64,000 nucleotides of DNA from Streptomyces phaeolivaceus (lineage in GTDB: Bacteria; Actinomycetota; Actinomycetes; Streptomycetales; Streptomycetaceae). Below the pieces are notes generated by a model. That model worked only from the letters and a program-made list of their open reading frames with translations, was not told the origin of the DNA and ran no database searches. Position 1 is the stretch's first letter. Each line of letters opens with the position of its first letter. A program made the position numbers and the translations under genes. Below are positions 50,805 to 59,228 of the stretch, piece after piece. The DNA lies in the NCBI RefSeq assembly GCF_009184865.1, contig NZ_CP045096.1:1054001-1118000 (forward strand), given 5' to 3'.

Positions 50805-53139
50805 GGCCCGGCCCGAGGTCCAGCACGACGGGTACGGCGTCGCGTGCCCCCCGCGCCGACCCGGCGACCCGGATCTCGACGGCGCCGACCGCGTCGGGCA
50901 CCTCGAAGGACAAGGAGACCGTACGGCGTTCACCGGGCGCCAGGCCGACACCCTCGAACGCGCACAGTTCGAGGGTGCGCGGCCATACGGGGGTGATCAG
51001 CCGCCGCAGGTACACCTGGACGACCGTACGCCCGTGCCGCTCCCCCGTGTTGGCGACCTCGACCTCTACGCCGGCCGCCCCCACGAGGCGTGGCGTGCCG
51101 TAGGCGAAGCTCGTGTACGACAGGCCGTGCCCGAAGGAGTGGAGGGGCTCGGCGCTCTCGTCCACGTAGGAGCCGTACTCGGTGTCCTTGTGGTTGTAGT
51201 AGACGGGGAGTTGGGCCGCCGAGCGCGGTACCGAGACGGGCAGGCGGCCCATGGGTTCGGTGAGGCCGAGCAGTACCTCGGCGATCGCGGTGCCGCCCCA
51301 CGGGCCCGGGTACCAGGCGGTGAGCAGCGCGTCCGCCGTCGCGGGGACCGCGTGCGGGCGGCCCTGGATCAGGACCACCGCCGTCGGTGTGCCCGTCGCG
51401 ACGACCGCGTCCAGCAGCGCGTGCTGGGCCTCCCCCAGCCGCAGCCCCGCGAGGTCGACGCCCTCGCCACAGGTCATCTCCGACACGACGGTCCGCGCGG
51501 CCCCGTTGGCGTCGAACTCCGTGTCGGGCGTACGGGCGCTGCTGCCGCCCAGCACGAGCACGGCCAGGTCGGCCGCGGCTGCCTCGGCGATCGCGGCCGG
51601 GATGCCGGTACGGTCGCCGCCGGTGAGGGCCGCGCCCCGGGAGTGCCGGACGTCCGTGCCGAGCGGGGCCAGCTCGCGCAGGGCGTCGAGGACGCTGACG
51701 CCGGTGCCGGGGCGCTGCGGGGCGGTGTAGTCGCCGAGTTGATGGGCGGTGATGTCCGCGTGCGGGCCGAGCACGGCGATCCGGCGTACCGAGGGGGCGA
51801 GGGGCAGGACGCCGGTGGGGTTGTGCAGGAGGGTGACGCAGGCGCGGGCGAGGTCGGTGCTCAGGGCGCGGCCGGTGTGTTCGAGGACCGAGGATCGGTC
51901 GGTTTGCCCGGGGATCGGCGCGCGGCCGGTGTGTTCGGGGATCGGCCCGCGGCGGGTGCAGGGGTGTTCGAACAGGCCCAGGCGGAACTTCAGGCGCAGG
52001 ACGCGGGCGACGGCGGCGTCCAGCGCGGCCTCGCTCACCAGGCCGCTTTCGACGGCCTCCTCCAGGTGGGTGAAGCCCTCGTCCCAGAGGCTGAGGTCGA
52101 TCCCGGCGTCCAGGGCGAGGGCGCCCGCGGAGACCTTGTCGCCGGTGATACGGGCGAGGCGGTCCACGGCGAGCCCGTCGGCCATGACCAGGCCCTGGAA
52201 GCCCCAGCGGTCGCGGAGCAGTGCGGTGAGGAGGGCGCGGTTGCCGGAGCAGGGGACGCCGTCGACCTCGTTGTAGGCGGCCATCACCGCGGCGGCGCCG
52301 GCGCGGACCCCGGCGTGGGCGGCGGGGAGGTGGATCTCGTGGAGTTCGCGGAGGCCGAGTTCGGACTCGGCGGAGTTGCGACCGCCGACGGTGGCGCCCT
52401 GTCCGGCGAAGTGCTTGAGGACGACGGGGGCGCGGTCGGCGGCGAACGACTCGCCGGTGTCCTGCGTTTTGGTGCCCTGCATGCCGCGCACCAGGGCCTC
52501 GGTCAGGCGGGCCGCGAGGTACGGGTCCTCGCCGAAGCACTCCTCGGTACGGCCCCAGCGCGGGTCCCGGGCGATGTCCAGCGCGGAGACGAGGGCCAGG
52601 TGGCCGCCCCGGGCGCGGAGTTCGGCGGCGGCGTGCGCGGCGGCCCGCTCGTACAGGGCGGGGTCCCAGGTGGCGCCGACGGCCAGATTGACGGGGAGGA
52701 CCGTGCCGTCGAGGGCCATGTGGCCGTGCGGGACCTCCTCGACGAACAGGGCGGGGATGCGCAGGCGGCTGCGTTCCAGGACGTGGCGCTGGACGAGGTC
52801 GGCGAGATCGGCGCTGTCGGCGGCGCCGGGGCCCACGCCGTGGTCGACGCCGGACCATGCGTCGGCGCGCATCAGGCCGTAGAGGGCGCCGAGGCCCGCG
52901 AAGCGTTCGGTCTCGGCGTACAGGGCGTCGGTGAGCGCGAAGTCACCGGCCGGGGTGCGTCGGTAGGCGTCCCAGCCGTACATGCGCTGGTTGAGCTGGC
53001 CGGTCTTCTCGCGGAGGGTCATTCGGGAGAGGAGGTCGGCGACCCGGGTGTCGAGGGGGGCGGCGGGGTCGAGGTACGGGGGCCGCGCGGGCGAGGTCGG
53101 CGTGGCGGCCGGGGCGACCGGCTGGTCCTGCGGGGGCAT
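50794..53139 (-). CDS. GH3 beta-glycosidase
   Basis: A 781-aa intracellular GH3 enzyme. The ATG at 53139 has AAGGA 8 nt upstream; the open frame upstream of it is not conserved sequence. Seen: VADLLSRMTLREKTGQL, DIARDPRWGRTEECFGEDPYL, VVLKHFAGQG and the nucleophile Asp321 in LVMADGLAVDR, where most GH3 enzymes have SDW. The second alpha/beta domain (LAVLVLGGSSA) and a C-terminal fibronectin-III-like domain (about 665-781) follow. The activity could be beta-glucosidase, beta-xylosidase or beta-mannosidase-like. It lies within the glycan locus, convergent with the transporter and downstream of the kinase gene. Confidence 0.92.
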   Translation of the reverse strand: MPPQDQPVAPAATPTSPARPPYLDPAAPLDTRVADLLSRMTLREKTGQLNQRMYGWDAYRRTPAGDFALTDALYAETERFAGLGALYGLMRADAWSGVDHGVGPGAADSADLADLVQRHVLERSRLRIPALFVEEVPHGHMALDGTVLPVNLAVGATWDPALYERAAAHAAAELRARGGHLALVSALDIARDPRWGRTEECFGEDPYLAARLTEALVRGMQGTKTQDTGESFAADRAPVVLKHFAGQGATVGGRNSAESELGLRELHEIHLPAAHAGVRAGAAAVMAAYNEVDGVPCSGNRALLTALLRDRWGFQGLVMADGLAVDRLARITGDKVSAGALALDAGIDLSLWDEGFTHLEEAVESGLVSEAALDAAVARVLRLKFRLGLFEHPCTRRGPIPEHTGRAPIPGQTDRSSVLEHTGRALSTDLARACVTLLHNPTGVLPLAPSVRRIAVLGPHADITAHQLGDYTAPQRPGTGVSVLDALRELAPLGTDVRHSRGAALTGGDRTGIPAAIAEAAAADLAVLVLGGSSARTPDTEFDANGAARTVVSEMTCGEGVDLAGLRLGEAQHALLDAVVATGTPTAVVLIQGRPHAVPATADALLTAWYPGPWGGTAIAEVLLGLTEPMGRLPVSVPRSAAQLPVYYNHKDTEYGSYVDESAEPLHSFGHGLSYTSFAYGTPRLVGAAGVEVEVANTGERHGRTVVQVYLRRLITPVWPRTLELCAFEGVGLAPGERRTVSLSFEVPDAVGAVEIRVAGSARGARDAVPVVLDLGPGLRA

Positions 53140-53200
53140 GGGTCGTCCTTGTCGGCATCGGGGCGGTACGGGGCGGAAGACGGCGGGGGGTGTCGCCGGG

Positions 53201-54260
53201 TCAGTGGCCGGTGGTGTGGGCGAGGCGGGCCAGGGCGACGGCGCCCGGGGAGCCGTCCGAGACCGCGGTGACGGCGAGTCCGTGGGGGGGCCAGGCGTTC
53301 GGTGAGCGGGAGCAGGAGGGGGCCGTGCGGGGCGAGCAGGCCGCCGGTGGCGACGAGCGGTTCGCCGGGGCGGGGTGCCAGGGCGGTGACGGTCTCGGCC
53401 AGGCGGCGGGCGGCCTCCTGGAGGATCTGCACGGCCACCGCGTCCTTGTCCTCGGCCGTCCGCACCACCCCGGGTGCGTGGTCGGCCAGCCGGACGGGCG
53501 GCCGGTCCATCACGGCGGGCAGCAGACGGGCGCGGTAGGCGGTGCGCCGCTCGGCACTCCACGCGACGGCGCCGATGGTCCCGTACCCCGCCGCGGGCAG
53601 CACCTCCTCCGGCAGTCCGAGGTCGCGGCCGACCGAGAGGACGAGCGCGGTGGGCACGCTGCGGCCGTCCGCCGCGCGCAGGGCGGCCCGTACGGCCGCG
53701 CGGCCGATCCAGAAGCCGCCGCCGTCGTCGCCGAGGAGCCAGCCGTCGCCGCCGGAGGTCGCGGTCGGCACCCGTGCGGTGATCCGGGCCGCGACCGCGC
53801 CGGTGCCGGCGACCAGGACCAGCCCGTCGGCGGGATGGCCGGGGGCCGCGGCGAACGTGGTCTCGATGTCGCTGTGGACGCCGACCGCGGGCGCGTCGAT
53901 GCCGAGCCGGGCGAGCGCGGCGGTGAGGGCGGCGCGCGCCCGCAGCCGGCCGGGTTCGTCGGCGCCCTGGGCCTGGTGCCCGGCCCCCGCGAAGCCGCCC
54001 GCCACCGCGACCACCCGCCCGCGCAGTTCCTCGGGCACGGCCCGCGCGACGGCCTCGGCGAGGTGGTCGGCGAGGGCCGGTCCGGGCACGGTGAGCGAGT
54101 TGCCCGGCCCGGCCGCGCCCCCGCCCCGGACGCGGCCGTCCCCGAGACCGGCGAGGACGGCACGGGTACGGGTGCCACCGGCGTCGATGCCGACGACATA
54201 GGCCGGGGCGTTCGGGGAGCCGTCGGTGACCGGCCGCTCGGCCGGCGCCGGGGATTCCAC
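53201..54260 (-). CDS. BadF/BadG-type amino-sugar kinase, frameshifted near its 3' end
   Basis: An N-acetylglucosamine-kinase-like ATPase. YVVGIDAGGTRTRAVLAG is the phosphate-1 motif, and VHSDIETTFAAAPG, LVAGTGAVAARI and GWLLGDDGGGFWIGRAAVRAAL follow. The GTG at 54260 is chosen over an ATG at 54287 because that puts the regulon motif (54268-54280) outside the gene. At 53284-53290 a run of seven C (minus strand) shifts the frame. With six C the protein would end LAPHGLAVTAVSDGSPGAVA... at a stop at 53201. As written it runs on to 53019, replacing the last 30 residues and overlapping the GH3 start. A sequencing error or a real mutation are both possible. Confidence 0.82.
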
Positions 54261-54267
54261 CGAACCT

Positions 54268-54311
54268 TGGTTCAAATCACTATTCATTGCCGTCCATGGT
54301 GGTTGATACAT
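54268..54311. promoter_or_regulatory. regulon motif, copy 5, between kinase and GH5 genes
   Basis: TGGTTCAAATCACTA (54268-54282, reverse TAGTGATTTGAACCA) lies just upstream of the kinase start. A second half-like site TGGTTGATACATTC lies at 54299-54312 on the GH5 side of the same divergent region. Confidence 0.65.
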
Positions 54312-54348
54312 TCGCCGGAGACAAGGTCCGTCTCTTGAGGAGGACGCC

Positions 54349-55590
54349 ATCAGCACGCCGCTCTCGCCCGCGCCCGCACTCCGCTTCGGCGTCAACTACA
54401 CCCCACGCCGGGGCTGGTTCCACGCCTGGCACGACTTCGATCCCGGGCGCGTGCGCGAGGACCTGGCGCAGATCGCCGGACTGGGCCTGGACCACGTCCG
54501 GGTCTTCCACCTCTGGCCGCTGCTCCAGCCCAACCGCACCCTGGTCCGGGCCTCGGCCGTGGACCAGCTCGTCCGGCTGGTCGACCTGGCCGCCGAGTGC
54601 GGTCTCGACGTGCTGGTGGACGGCGTCCAGGGCCATCTGTCGAGCTTCGACTTCTATCCGGAGTGGACCCGCAGCTGGCACCACCGCAACGTCTTCACCG
54701 ACCCGGAGGCGATCGAGGCGCAGGCCCTGCTGCTGCGCACGCTCGGCCGCGCCCTCTCCGGCCACCCCCACCTCATCGGCCTCCAGCTCGGCAACGAGCT
54801 GAACAACCTGGTGGCGCACAACCCGGTCACCGTGGCCGAGGTCGACCACTACCTGGACACCCTGCTGGCCGCCGCCCGGGACGGGCTCGGCGAGGGCGGG
54901 GGCCTGGTCACGCACTCGGCGTACGACGACGCCTGGTACGGCGACGACCACCCCTTCACCCCCGAGGCCTCGGCCCGCAAGGGCGACCTCACCACCGTCC
55001 ACCCCTGGGTGTTCTCCGCGAACTGCGCCGGCCGCTACGGCCCGCGCTCACCGCAGGTGCACCACCTCGCGGAGTACGGCACGGAGCTGGCCACCGCCTA
55101 CGCCACCGACCCGGACCGCCCGGTCTGGGTGCAGGAGACCGGCGCCCCCGAGCCGCACATCCCGGCGGCCGACGCCCCCGACTTCGCCCGTGCGACCCTG
55201 CTGAACGCGGCCGGCTGCGACCGGCTGTGGGGCGTCACCTGGTGGTGCTCCCACGACGTCGACCGCGCCCTGGCCGACTTCCCCGAACTGGAGTACACAC
55301 TCGGCCTGTTCGACTCCACGGGCCGGCCGAAGCCGATCGCGGAGGCCCTGTCGACGACGGCCACCGAGATCCGCACCACCACGGCCCCACCCACGCCCCG
55401 CACGACGGCCCTGGTCCTGGACTGCGCCCCGGCCACCCGCTCGGTGTCCGGACCGGGCGGAGCGTTCTTCGACACCTGGACGCGCCTGCGCCAGGAGGGC
55501 GTCCGCCCGGCCGTGGTTCTGGCGGAGCGAGCGGAGGACACGGCGTACTTGGCGGCGCGGGGGATCACGGAGTTGATCGAGGGGAAGTGA
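54349..55590 (+). CDS. GH5-family glycosidase (GH5_18-like beta-mannosidase candidate)
   Basis: A protein of about 413 aa. The frame holds RFGVNYTPRRGWFHAW, LGLDHVRVFHLWPLLQPNRT, acid/base Glu150 in QLGNELNN and nucleophile Glu263 in WVQETGAP, the clan A pattern. The opening and length recall GH5_18, the bifidobacterial beta-mannosidases acting on Man-beta-1,4-GlcNAc from N-glycans; this is from memory and not checked. No signal peptide. A strong GAGGAGGA site (54337-54344) is followed 4 nt later by ATC, not ATG, at 54349 (ISTPLSPAP...). The first NTG in frame is GTG at 54451, which would cut off the first strand. Either ATC initiates or the start codon was mutated. Confidence 0.82.
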   Translation: MSTPLSPAPALRFGVNYTPRRGWFHAWHDFDPGRVREDLAQIAGLGLDHVRVFHLWPLLQPNRTLVRASAVDQLVRLVDLAAECGLDVLVDGVQGHLSSFDFYPEWTRSWHHRNVFTDPEAIEAQALLLRTLGRALSGHPHLIGLQLGNELNNLVAHNPVTVAEVDHYLDTLLAAARDGLGEGGGLVTHSAYDDAWYGDDHPFTPEASARKGDLTTVHPWVFSANCAGRYGPRSPQVHHLAEYGTELATAYATDPDRPVWVQETGAPEPHIPAADAPDFARATLLNAAGCDRLWGVTWWCSHDVDRALADFPELEYTLGLFDSTGRPKPIAEALSTTATEIRTTTAPPTPRTTALVLDCAPATRSVSGPGGAFFDTWTRLRQEGVRPAVVLAERAEDTAYLAARGITELIEGK

Positions 55591-55647
55591 GGGGCGGGGC
55601 GGGGTGCCGGACGGCCATGAACGCCCGCCCCGGCCCCGCGCCCCGGT

Positions 55648-55707
55648 GAAACGCTCGGGGCGCAGCCCCTACGTTTCAGGGGCGCGGGGAACCGCGCGAG
55701 AAGCCCC
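55648..55707. repeat. hairpin plus Streptomyces-type palindromic repeat
   Basis: GAAACG...CGTTTC (55648-55653 with 55672-55677) encloses GGGGC-GCA-GCCCC, a likely terminator of the GH5 gene. Directly after it, 55679-55707 reads GGGGCGCGGGGAACCGCGCG followed by AGAAGCCCC, the dispersed intergenic element found in many copies in Streptomyces genomes. Confidence 0.75.
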
Positions 55708-55763
55708 ACGGACCGGAGGCCCGTCCACGGCGGAAACCACCCCCCGCCGGGGACCGGCCTCGC

Positions 55764-57257
55764 TCAGGCCGTGCGCCCCACCAGGACCTCGGCAAGGGCC
55801 CGCAGATTCACCCGCCCCCTCCCATACGCGGCAACCACGTCACCCACCTCGGGCAGCCCCGTCGACACCACCGGCGCATCCGGCCGCACCCCCAGCAGCG
55901 CGTCCCTGAGGCGCCCCTGCCAGGGGTAGAGCTCCGCGTCGCACAGGGCGAGGACCAGCGGACGCGCCCCGGCGGCCCGCAGCACCTCCCCCACGACGGC
56001 CCCGATGTCGTCCGGCTCCCCGGCGACAGCGGTCCCCGTGGCGGTGGGGTCGAGGGCGCGGACCTCGGTCAGCAGATCCTCCCCGCCCCAGTTGAGGGCG
56101 GGATGCGGGGGCGGGAAGCAGTCGACGACATGGGCGCCCGGCACCGCTCCCGGCAACGACCCCCCACGCCGTACGGCCCGTCGCGCCGCCGTCAGCCCGG
56201 CATCCGCGTCCCACCCGCCCGCGGCACCCGGCCGGAACGGCACCGCGTACCCCAGCGCGAGCCGCCGTACCCGTTCCGCCGCCTCGGTCACCCGCTCCTC
56301 GGCGAGGTCGCCCGTCCGCAGCGCGTCGAGCACGGCGTCCCGGCAGGCGAGGGTGACCTCCAGATCCGGTACGGCGACGATGACCTGGTCCGCCCCGGCG
56401 GCGAGCGCGAGCCGGGCGCCGGCGGCCTCGCCGTAGCGGTCGGCGATGGCCTTCATCTCCAGCGCGTCGCTGACGAGGACGCCGTCGAAGCCGAGTTCGC
56501 CGCGCAGCAGATCGGAGAGGATGCGCGGGCTGAGCGTGGCGGGCCGGTCGGGGTCGAGGGCCGGGAAGACGACATGCGCGCTCATCAGCATGGGCACGCC
56601 CGCGTCGACGGCGGCCCGGAAGGGCGCGAGGTCGAGGTCCTCGTACGGCCGTGGGTCGACCGCCAGTTCGTGGTGGCTGTCGGTGACGGTGCCGCCGTGG
56701 CCGGGGAAGTGCTTGGCGCAGGAGGCCACGCCGCGTGCCTCGGTGGCCTCGATCCAGGCCCGCAGATGCCGGGAGACCAGCTCCGGGTCGCCGCCGAAGG
56801 CGCGGGTGCGCACGATCGGGTTCTCGGGGCGGCTCTGGACATCGGCGACGGGGGCGTAGGAGGCGGTGATGCCGAGCGAGAGCAGATGCCCGGCGAGGGC
56901 GTCCGCGCAGGCGGCGGTCAGGCCCGGGTCGTCGGCGGCGCCGAGCGCCCAGGAGCCGGGCACCTCGGGGGCGCCCGCGGCGACGAGGTGGCCGATGCCG
57001 CCGCCCTCGTTGTCGATGGCCACCAGCAGGTCCGGGCGCAACGCCCGCAGGGTGCCGGTGAGTTCGCGGACCTGGTCGGCGTCGCGGATGTTGCGGGTGA
57101 ACAGGATGACCCCGCCCAGGCCGCGGTCGATCAGCCGTTTCAGGGTGTCGGGGACGGTCGTCGTACCGTCGAAGCCCGCGACGAGGCAGCGGTGTGCTGC
57201 CTCGTCGAGGGCCGCGGGGAGGACCGGGCCGAGGGGCCCGGCGGCGGAATGTGTCAC
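55764..57257 (-). CDS. GH3 beta-N-acetylhexosaminidase (NagZ-like)
   Basis: A 497-aa cytoplasmic GH3 enzyme of the NagZ branch. It has LLVAIDNEGGGIGHL, the loop KHFPGHGGTVTDSHHE that carries the His/Asp acid-base dyad, and nucleophile Asp264 in LVSDALEM. NagZ enzymes cleave terminal beta-GlcNAc from muropeptides or chito-oligosaccharides. A C-terminal alpha/beta domain of about 150 residues goes beyond the minimal single-domain NagZ. The GTG at 57257 has AGAGGA 8 nt upstream. A regulon motif copy lies about 45 nt upstream, tying the gene to the glycan locus. Confidence 0.92.
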   Translation of the reverse strand: MTHSAAGPLGPVLPAALDEAAHRCLVAGFDGTTTVPDTLKRLIDRGLGGVILFTRNIRDADQVRELTGTLRALRPDLLVAIDNEGGGIGHLVAAGAPEVPGSWALGAADDPGLTAACADALAGHLLSLGITASYAPVADVQSRPENPIVRTRAFGGDPELVSRHLRAWIEATEARGVASCAKHFPGHGGTVTDSHHELAVDPRPYEDLDLAPFRAAVDAGVPMLMSAHVVFPALDPDRPATLSPRILSDLLRGELGFDGVLVSDALEMKAIADRYGEAAGARLALAAGADQVIVAVPDLEVTLACRDAVLDALRTGDLAEERVTEAAERVRRLALGYAVPFRPGAAGGWDADAGLTAARRAVRRGGSLPGAVPGAHVVDCFPPPHPALNWGGEDLLTEVRALDPTATGTAVAGEPDDIGAVVGEVLRAAGARPLVLALCDAELYPWQGRLRDALLGVRPDAPVVSTGLPEVGDVVAAYGRGRVNLRALAEVLVGRTA

Positions 57258-57298
57258 CTCCGAAATCCTCTGGCTGGACAAGCCGGAAGTCAACAGTT

Positions 57299-57322
57299 CG
57301 GTGGATGATTGATTCACCAAGG
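57299..57322. promoter_or_regulatory. regulon motif, copy 6 (before the NagZ-like gene)
   Basis: ATGATTGATTCACCA (57306-57320) inside the wider inverted repeat GGTG...CACC. It matches the site before GH84 at 13 of 15 bases. It overlaps the 3' end of the next gene. Confidence 0.6.
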
Positions 57323-57955
57323 ATCCGCGGTGCCCCCGGAGCACGGCCGCCGTCGTGCGCGCACCCAGCCGAGCAGCACCACCGAGCAGACGGCGGCGAA
57401 GGCGCACCAGGTCGAGACGAACTCCAGTCGCCACAGCGCCCAGCAGATCGCGGCGCCGACGGCGGCCAGGACGCCGAGCACCAGGAGCCGCCGGTCGCCG
57501 GAGAGGAGCAGGGAGCCGACGGTGGCGAGGAGATAGCCGGCGGCGAGGAGGGCCGGGTGGGAGAGGTCGACCGTGTAGCCGACGGTACGGCCCCGGATCT
57601 CGGCCGTCACCGGGCCGGTGGCGAGGCCATGGGCCAGCGCGGCGGCGGTCGCGACGCCGATCGCGAGGAGCGCGGTGAGCCGGGTCCGGGCGGCCGGCGG
57701 GGCCGCGCACCACACGCCCGCCGGTACCCACACGGCGAGCAGCGGCAGTGCGATGACGGCCCAGGCGACGGTGGCGGGCCCGCTGCCGCCGTGCGAGGAC
57801 CAGACCGCCGACTCCACGATCTGGTGGGCCCCGAGCAGCAGCGGCAGCGCCGCGAGCGGCAGATCCCGCCGGTCGCGCACCAGCGCCGCACAGGCCACGC
57901 CGACGGCTCCGACACCGGCGCCCGCCACGAGATCGGCCGTCGCACTCCAGCACAT
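57314..57955 (-). CDS. polytopic membrane protein (DUF6629-like)
   Basis: A 213-aa membrane protein with about seven hydrophobic helices, opening MCWSATADLVAGAGVGAVGV. Conserved-looking features include LLLGAHQIVESAVW in helix 2 and WALWRLEFVSTWCAFAA near the C-terminus. It resembles the small DUF6629-type family of actinobacteria, with no known function. Its stop codon lies within the motif before the NagZ-like gene, which is on the same strand 57 nt away, so read-through into NagZ is possible. Confidence 0.75.
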   Translation of the reverse strand: MCWSATADLVAGAGVGAVGVACAALVRDRRDLPLAALPLLLGAHQIVESAVWSSHGGSGPATVAWAVIALPLLAVWVPAGVWCAAPPAARTRLTALLAIGVATAAALAHGLATGPVTAEIRGRTVGYTVDLSHPALLAAGYLLATVGSLLLSGDRRLLVLGVLAAVGAAICWALWRLEFVSTWCAFAAVCSVVLLGWVRARRRPCSGGTADPW

Positions 57956-58058
57956 CGCGCCATCCCGGGTCCGCCGTCATCTGCGCGGGCCACGCTATGT
58001 CGCGCGCACCGCCGTCCCGGGTCGGACACTCCCGTGAGCCCCGCACGCCGTCCGGGTG

Positions 58059-58871
58059 TCAGCGTGCGGGTTCGTAGGTGAGCTGTTTGACCTGACGGAG
58101 GGTCAGGGTGGTCTCGACGGACCGGACTCCTTCGAGGGCGCCGATCCTCTCGCTCAGACAGCGGTGGAGCAAGACGAGTGCGGTGATCGTCAGTGCGGCG
58201 GTGAACTGGCCGGGCCAGTCCGGTCGGCGGTTGCCCGGGGCCCGGGAGTCGGTCAGGAGCTTCGCCGCGCAGACCAGCGCGGCGAGGGAGGCGGGGACGG
58301 GCAGGAGGTAGATCCAGCACCAGGCGAAGTGGTCCAGGACGACACCGGCGATGACGGGGCCGAGCGCCAGCGCGGCGGTCAGGGACGTGGCCCACAGTCC
58401 GATGAACCGGCCCCGTTCACGCGGGTCCGGGACGGCGTGGCTGATCAGGGCCAGGGTGCTGGGCAGCAGGGCGGCCGAGCCCAGCCCGGCCAGGGCCTGA
58501 CCGGCCCAGAGCAGTTGCACGGACTGCGCGCACAGGGCGACGAGGGCACCCGCGCCGCTGAGGGCGAGGCCCGCCTGGAAGACCCGCTTGCGGCCGTGGA
58601 CGTCGCCGAAGACACCGGCGGTGAGGATGAGCGCGGCCATCGGGAGCACGAACGCGTCGGACACCCAGGAGAGTTGGGAGGTCGAGGCGCCGAGGGCTCG
58701 CTGGATCGCGGGCAGGCTCGCCGACACGCTCGTCACCGGCAGACAGGCGACGAACACGCCGACGCAGGCCATGACGAGCGTCGCGGTCCGCCGTTCTCGC
58801 GGGGCGTTCGCCGGGGCCGGTGTCGGGGGCGGCGTCATGGGTGTGGTCGTGGTCGGGGGCGTGGCATTCAC
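58059..58871 (-). pseudogene. chimeric MFS transporter fused to an Lrp/AsnC tail
   Basis: From a GTG at 58871 the frame encodes the first half of a DHA2-type MFS drug exporter: TM1 to TM6 with PAIQRALGASTSQLSWVSDAF, motif A GVFGDVHGRKR and the start of TM7 (GQFTAALTITAL). Near 58168-58176 it changes in frame to LLHRCLSERIGALEGVRSVETTLTLRQVKQL, which is the C-terminal end of an Lrp/AsnC regulator. The second half of the transporter and most of the regulator are missing. One deletion joining two co-oriented genes explains this. The product is unlikely to transport anything. Confidence 0.8.
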
Positions 58872-58883
58872 GAGGACTCTTCT

Positions 58884-59228
58884 CTGACCGAGGCGGACTG
58901 CGATCTCGACACGTTCCGCGCGCTCGTGGAGCGGAGCACCGACCCCGCCGACCACCCCTCGGCCGAACGGATCGACCGGAACGTGCCGCTCTACGACAGC
59001 GACCGGCTCCGCGCCCTGACGGCCACTCCCGAGGGCCGCCGGACCGTGCGGAGCGAGCTGGTCAGGACCCTGCTGGACGGCCCCGGCATCGTGGTGCTCA
59101 AGGGCGCGTTCACCGATCCGGCGGTCGTGGACCGGGCGTCCGCCGCGTGCCGTGGACTGATCGAGGAGGAGTGCGCCGCCGGTACCTCCCGGGGCGACCA
59201 CTTCGCGAAGCCGGGCGCCAACGACCGC
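58884..59228 (+). pseudogene. phytanoyl-CoA dioxygenase N-terminal fragment
   Basis: About 115 codons match the N-terminus of a PhyH-family Fe(II)/2-oxoglutarate dioxygenase of biosynthetic clusters (FRALVERSTDPADHPSAERIDRNVPLYD, LLDGPGIVVLKGAFTDPAVVDRA, GDHFAKPGANDRV). The catalytic HxD...H part is absent. No ATG, GTG or TTG opens the frame; CTG at 58884 is only a possible start. The sequence passes near 59229 directly into a fatty acyl-AMP ligase in another frame, so this is one side of a deletion junction. It is divergent from the MFS-Lrp chimera. Confidence 0.75.

Noticed and set aside
53140..53562. N-terminal extension of the GH3 gene
   Set aside because: It is antisense-like Arg/Pro-rich sequence within the kinase gene. 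The ATG at 53139 has a ribosome site and a normal GH3 N-terminus follows.
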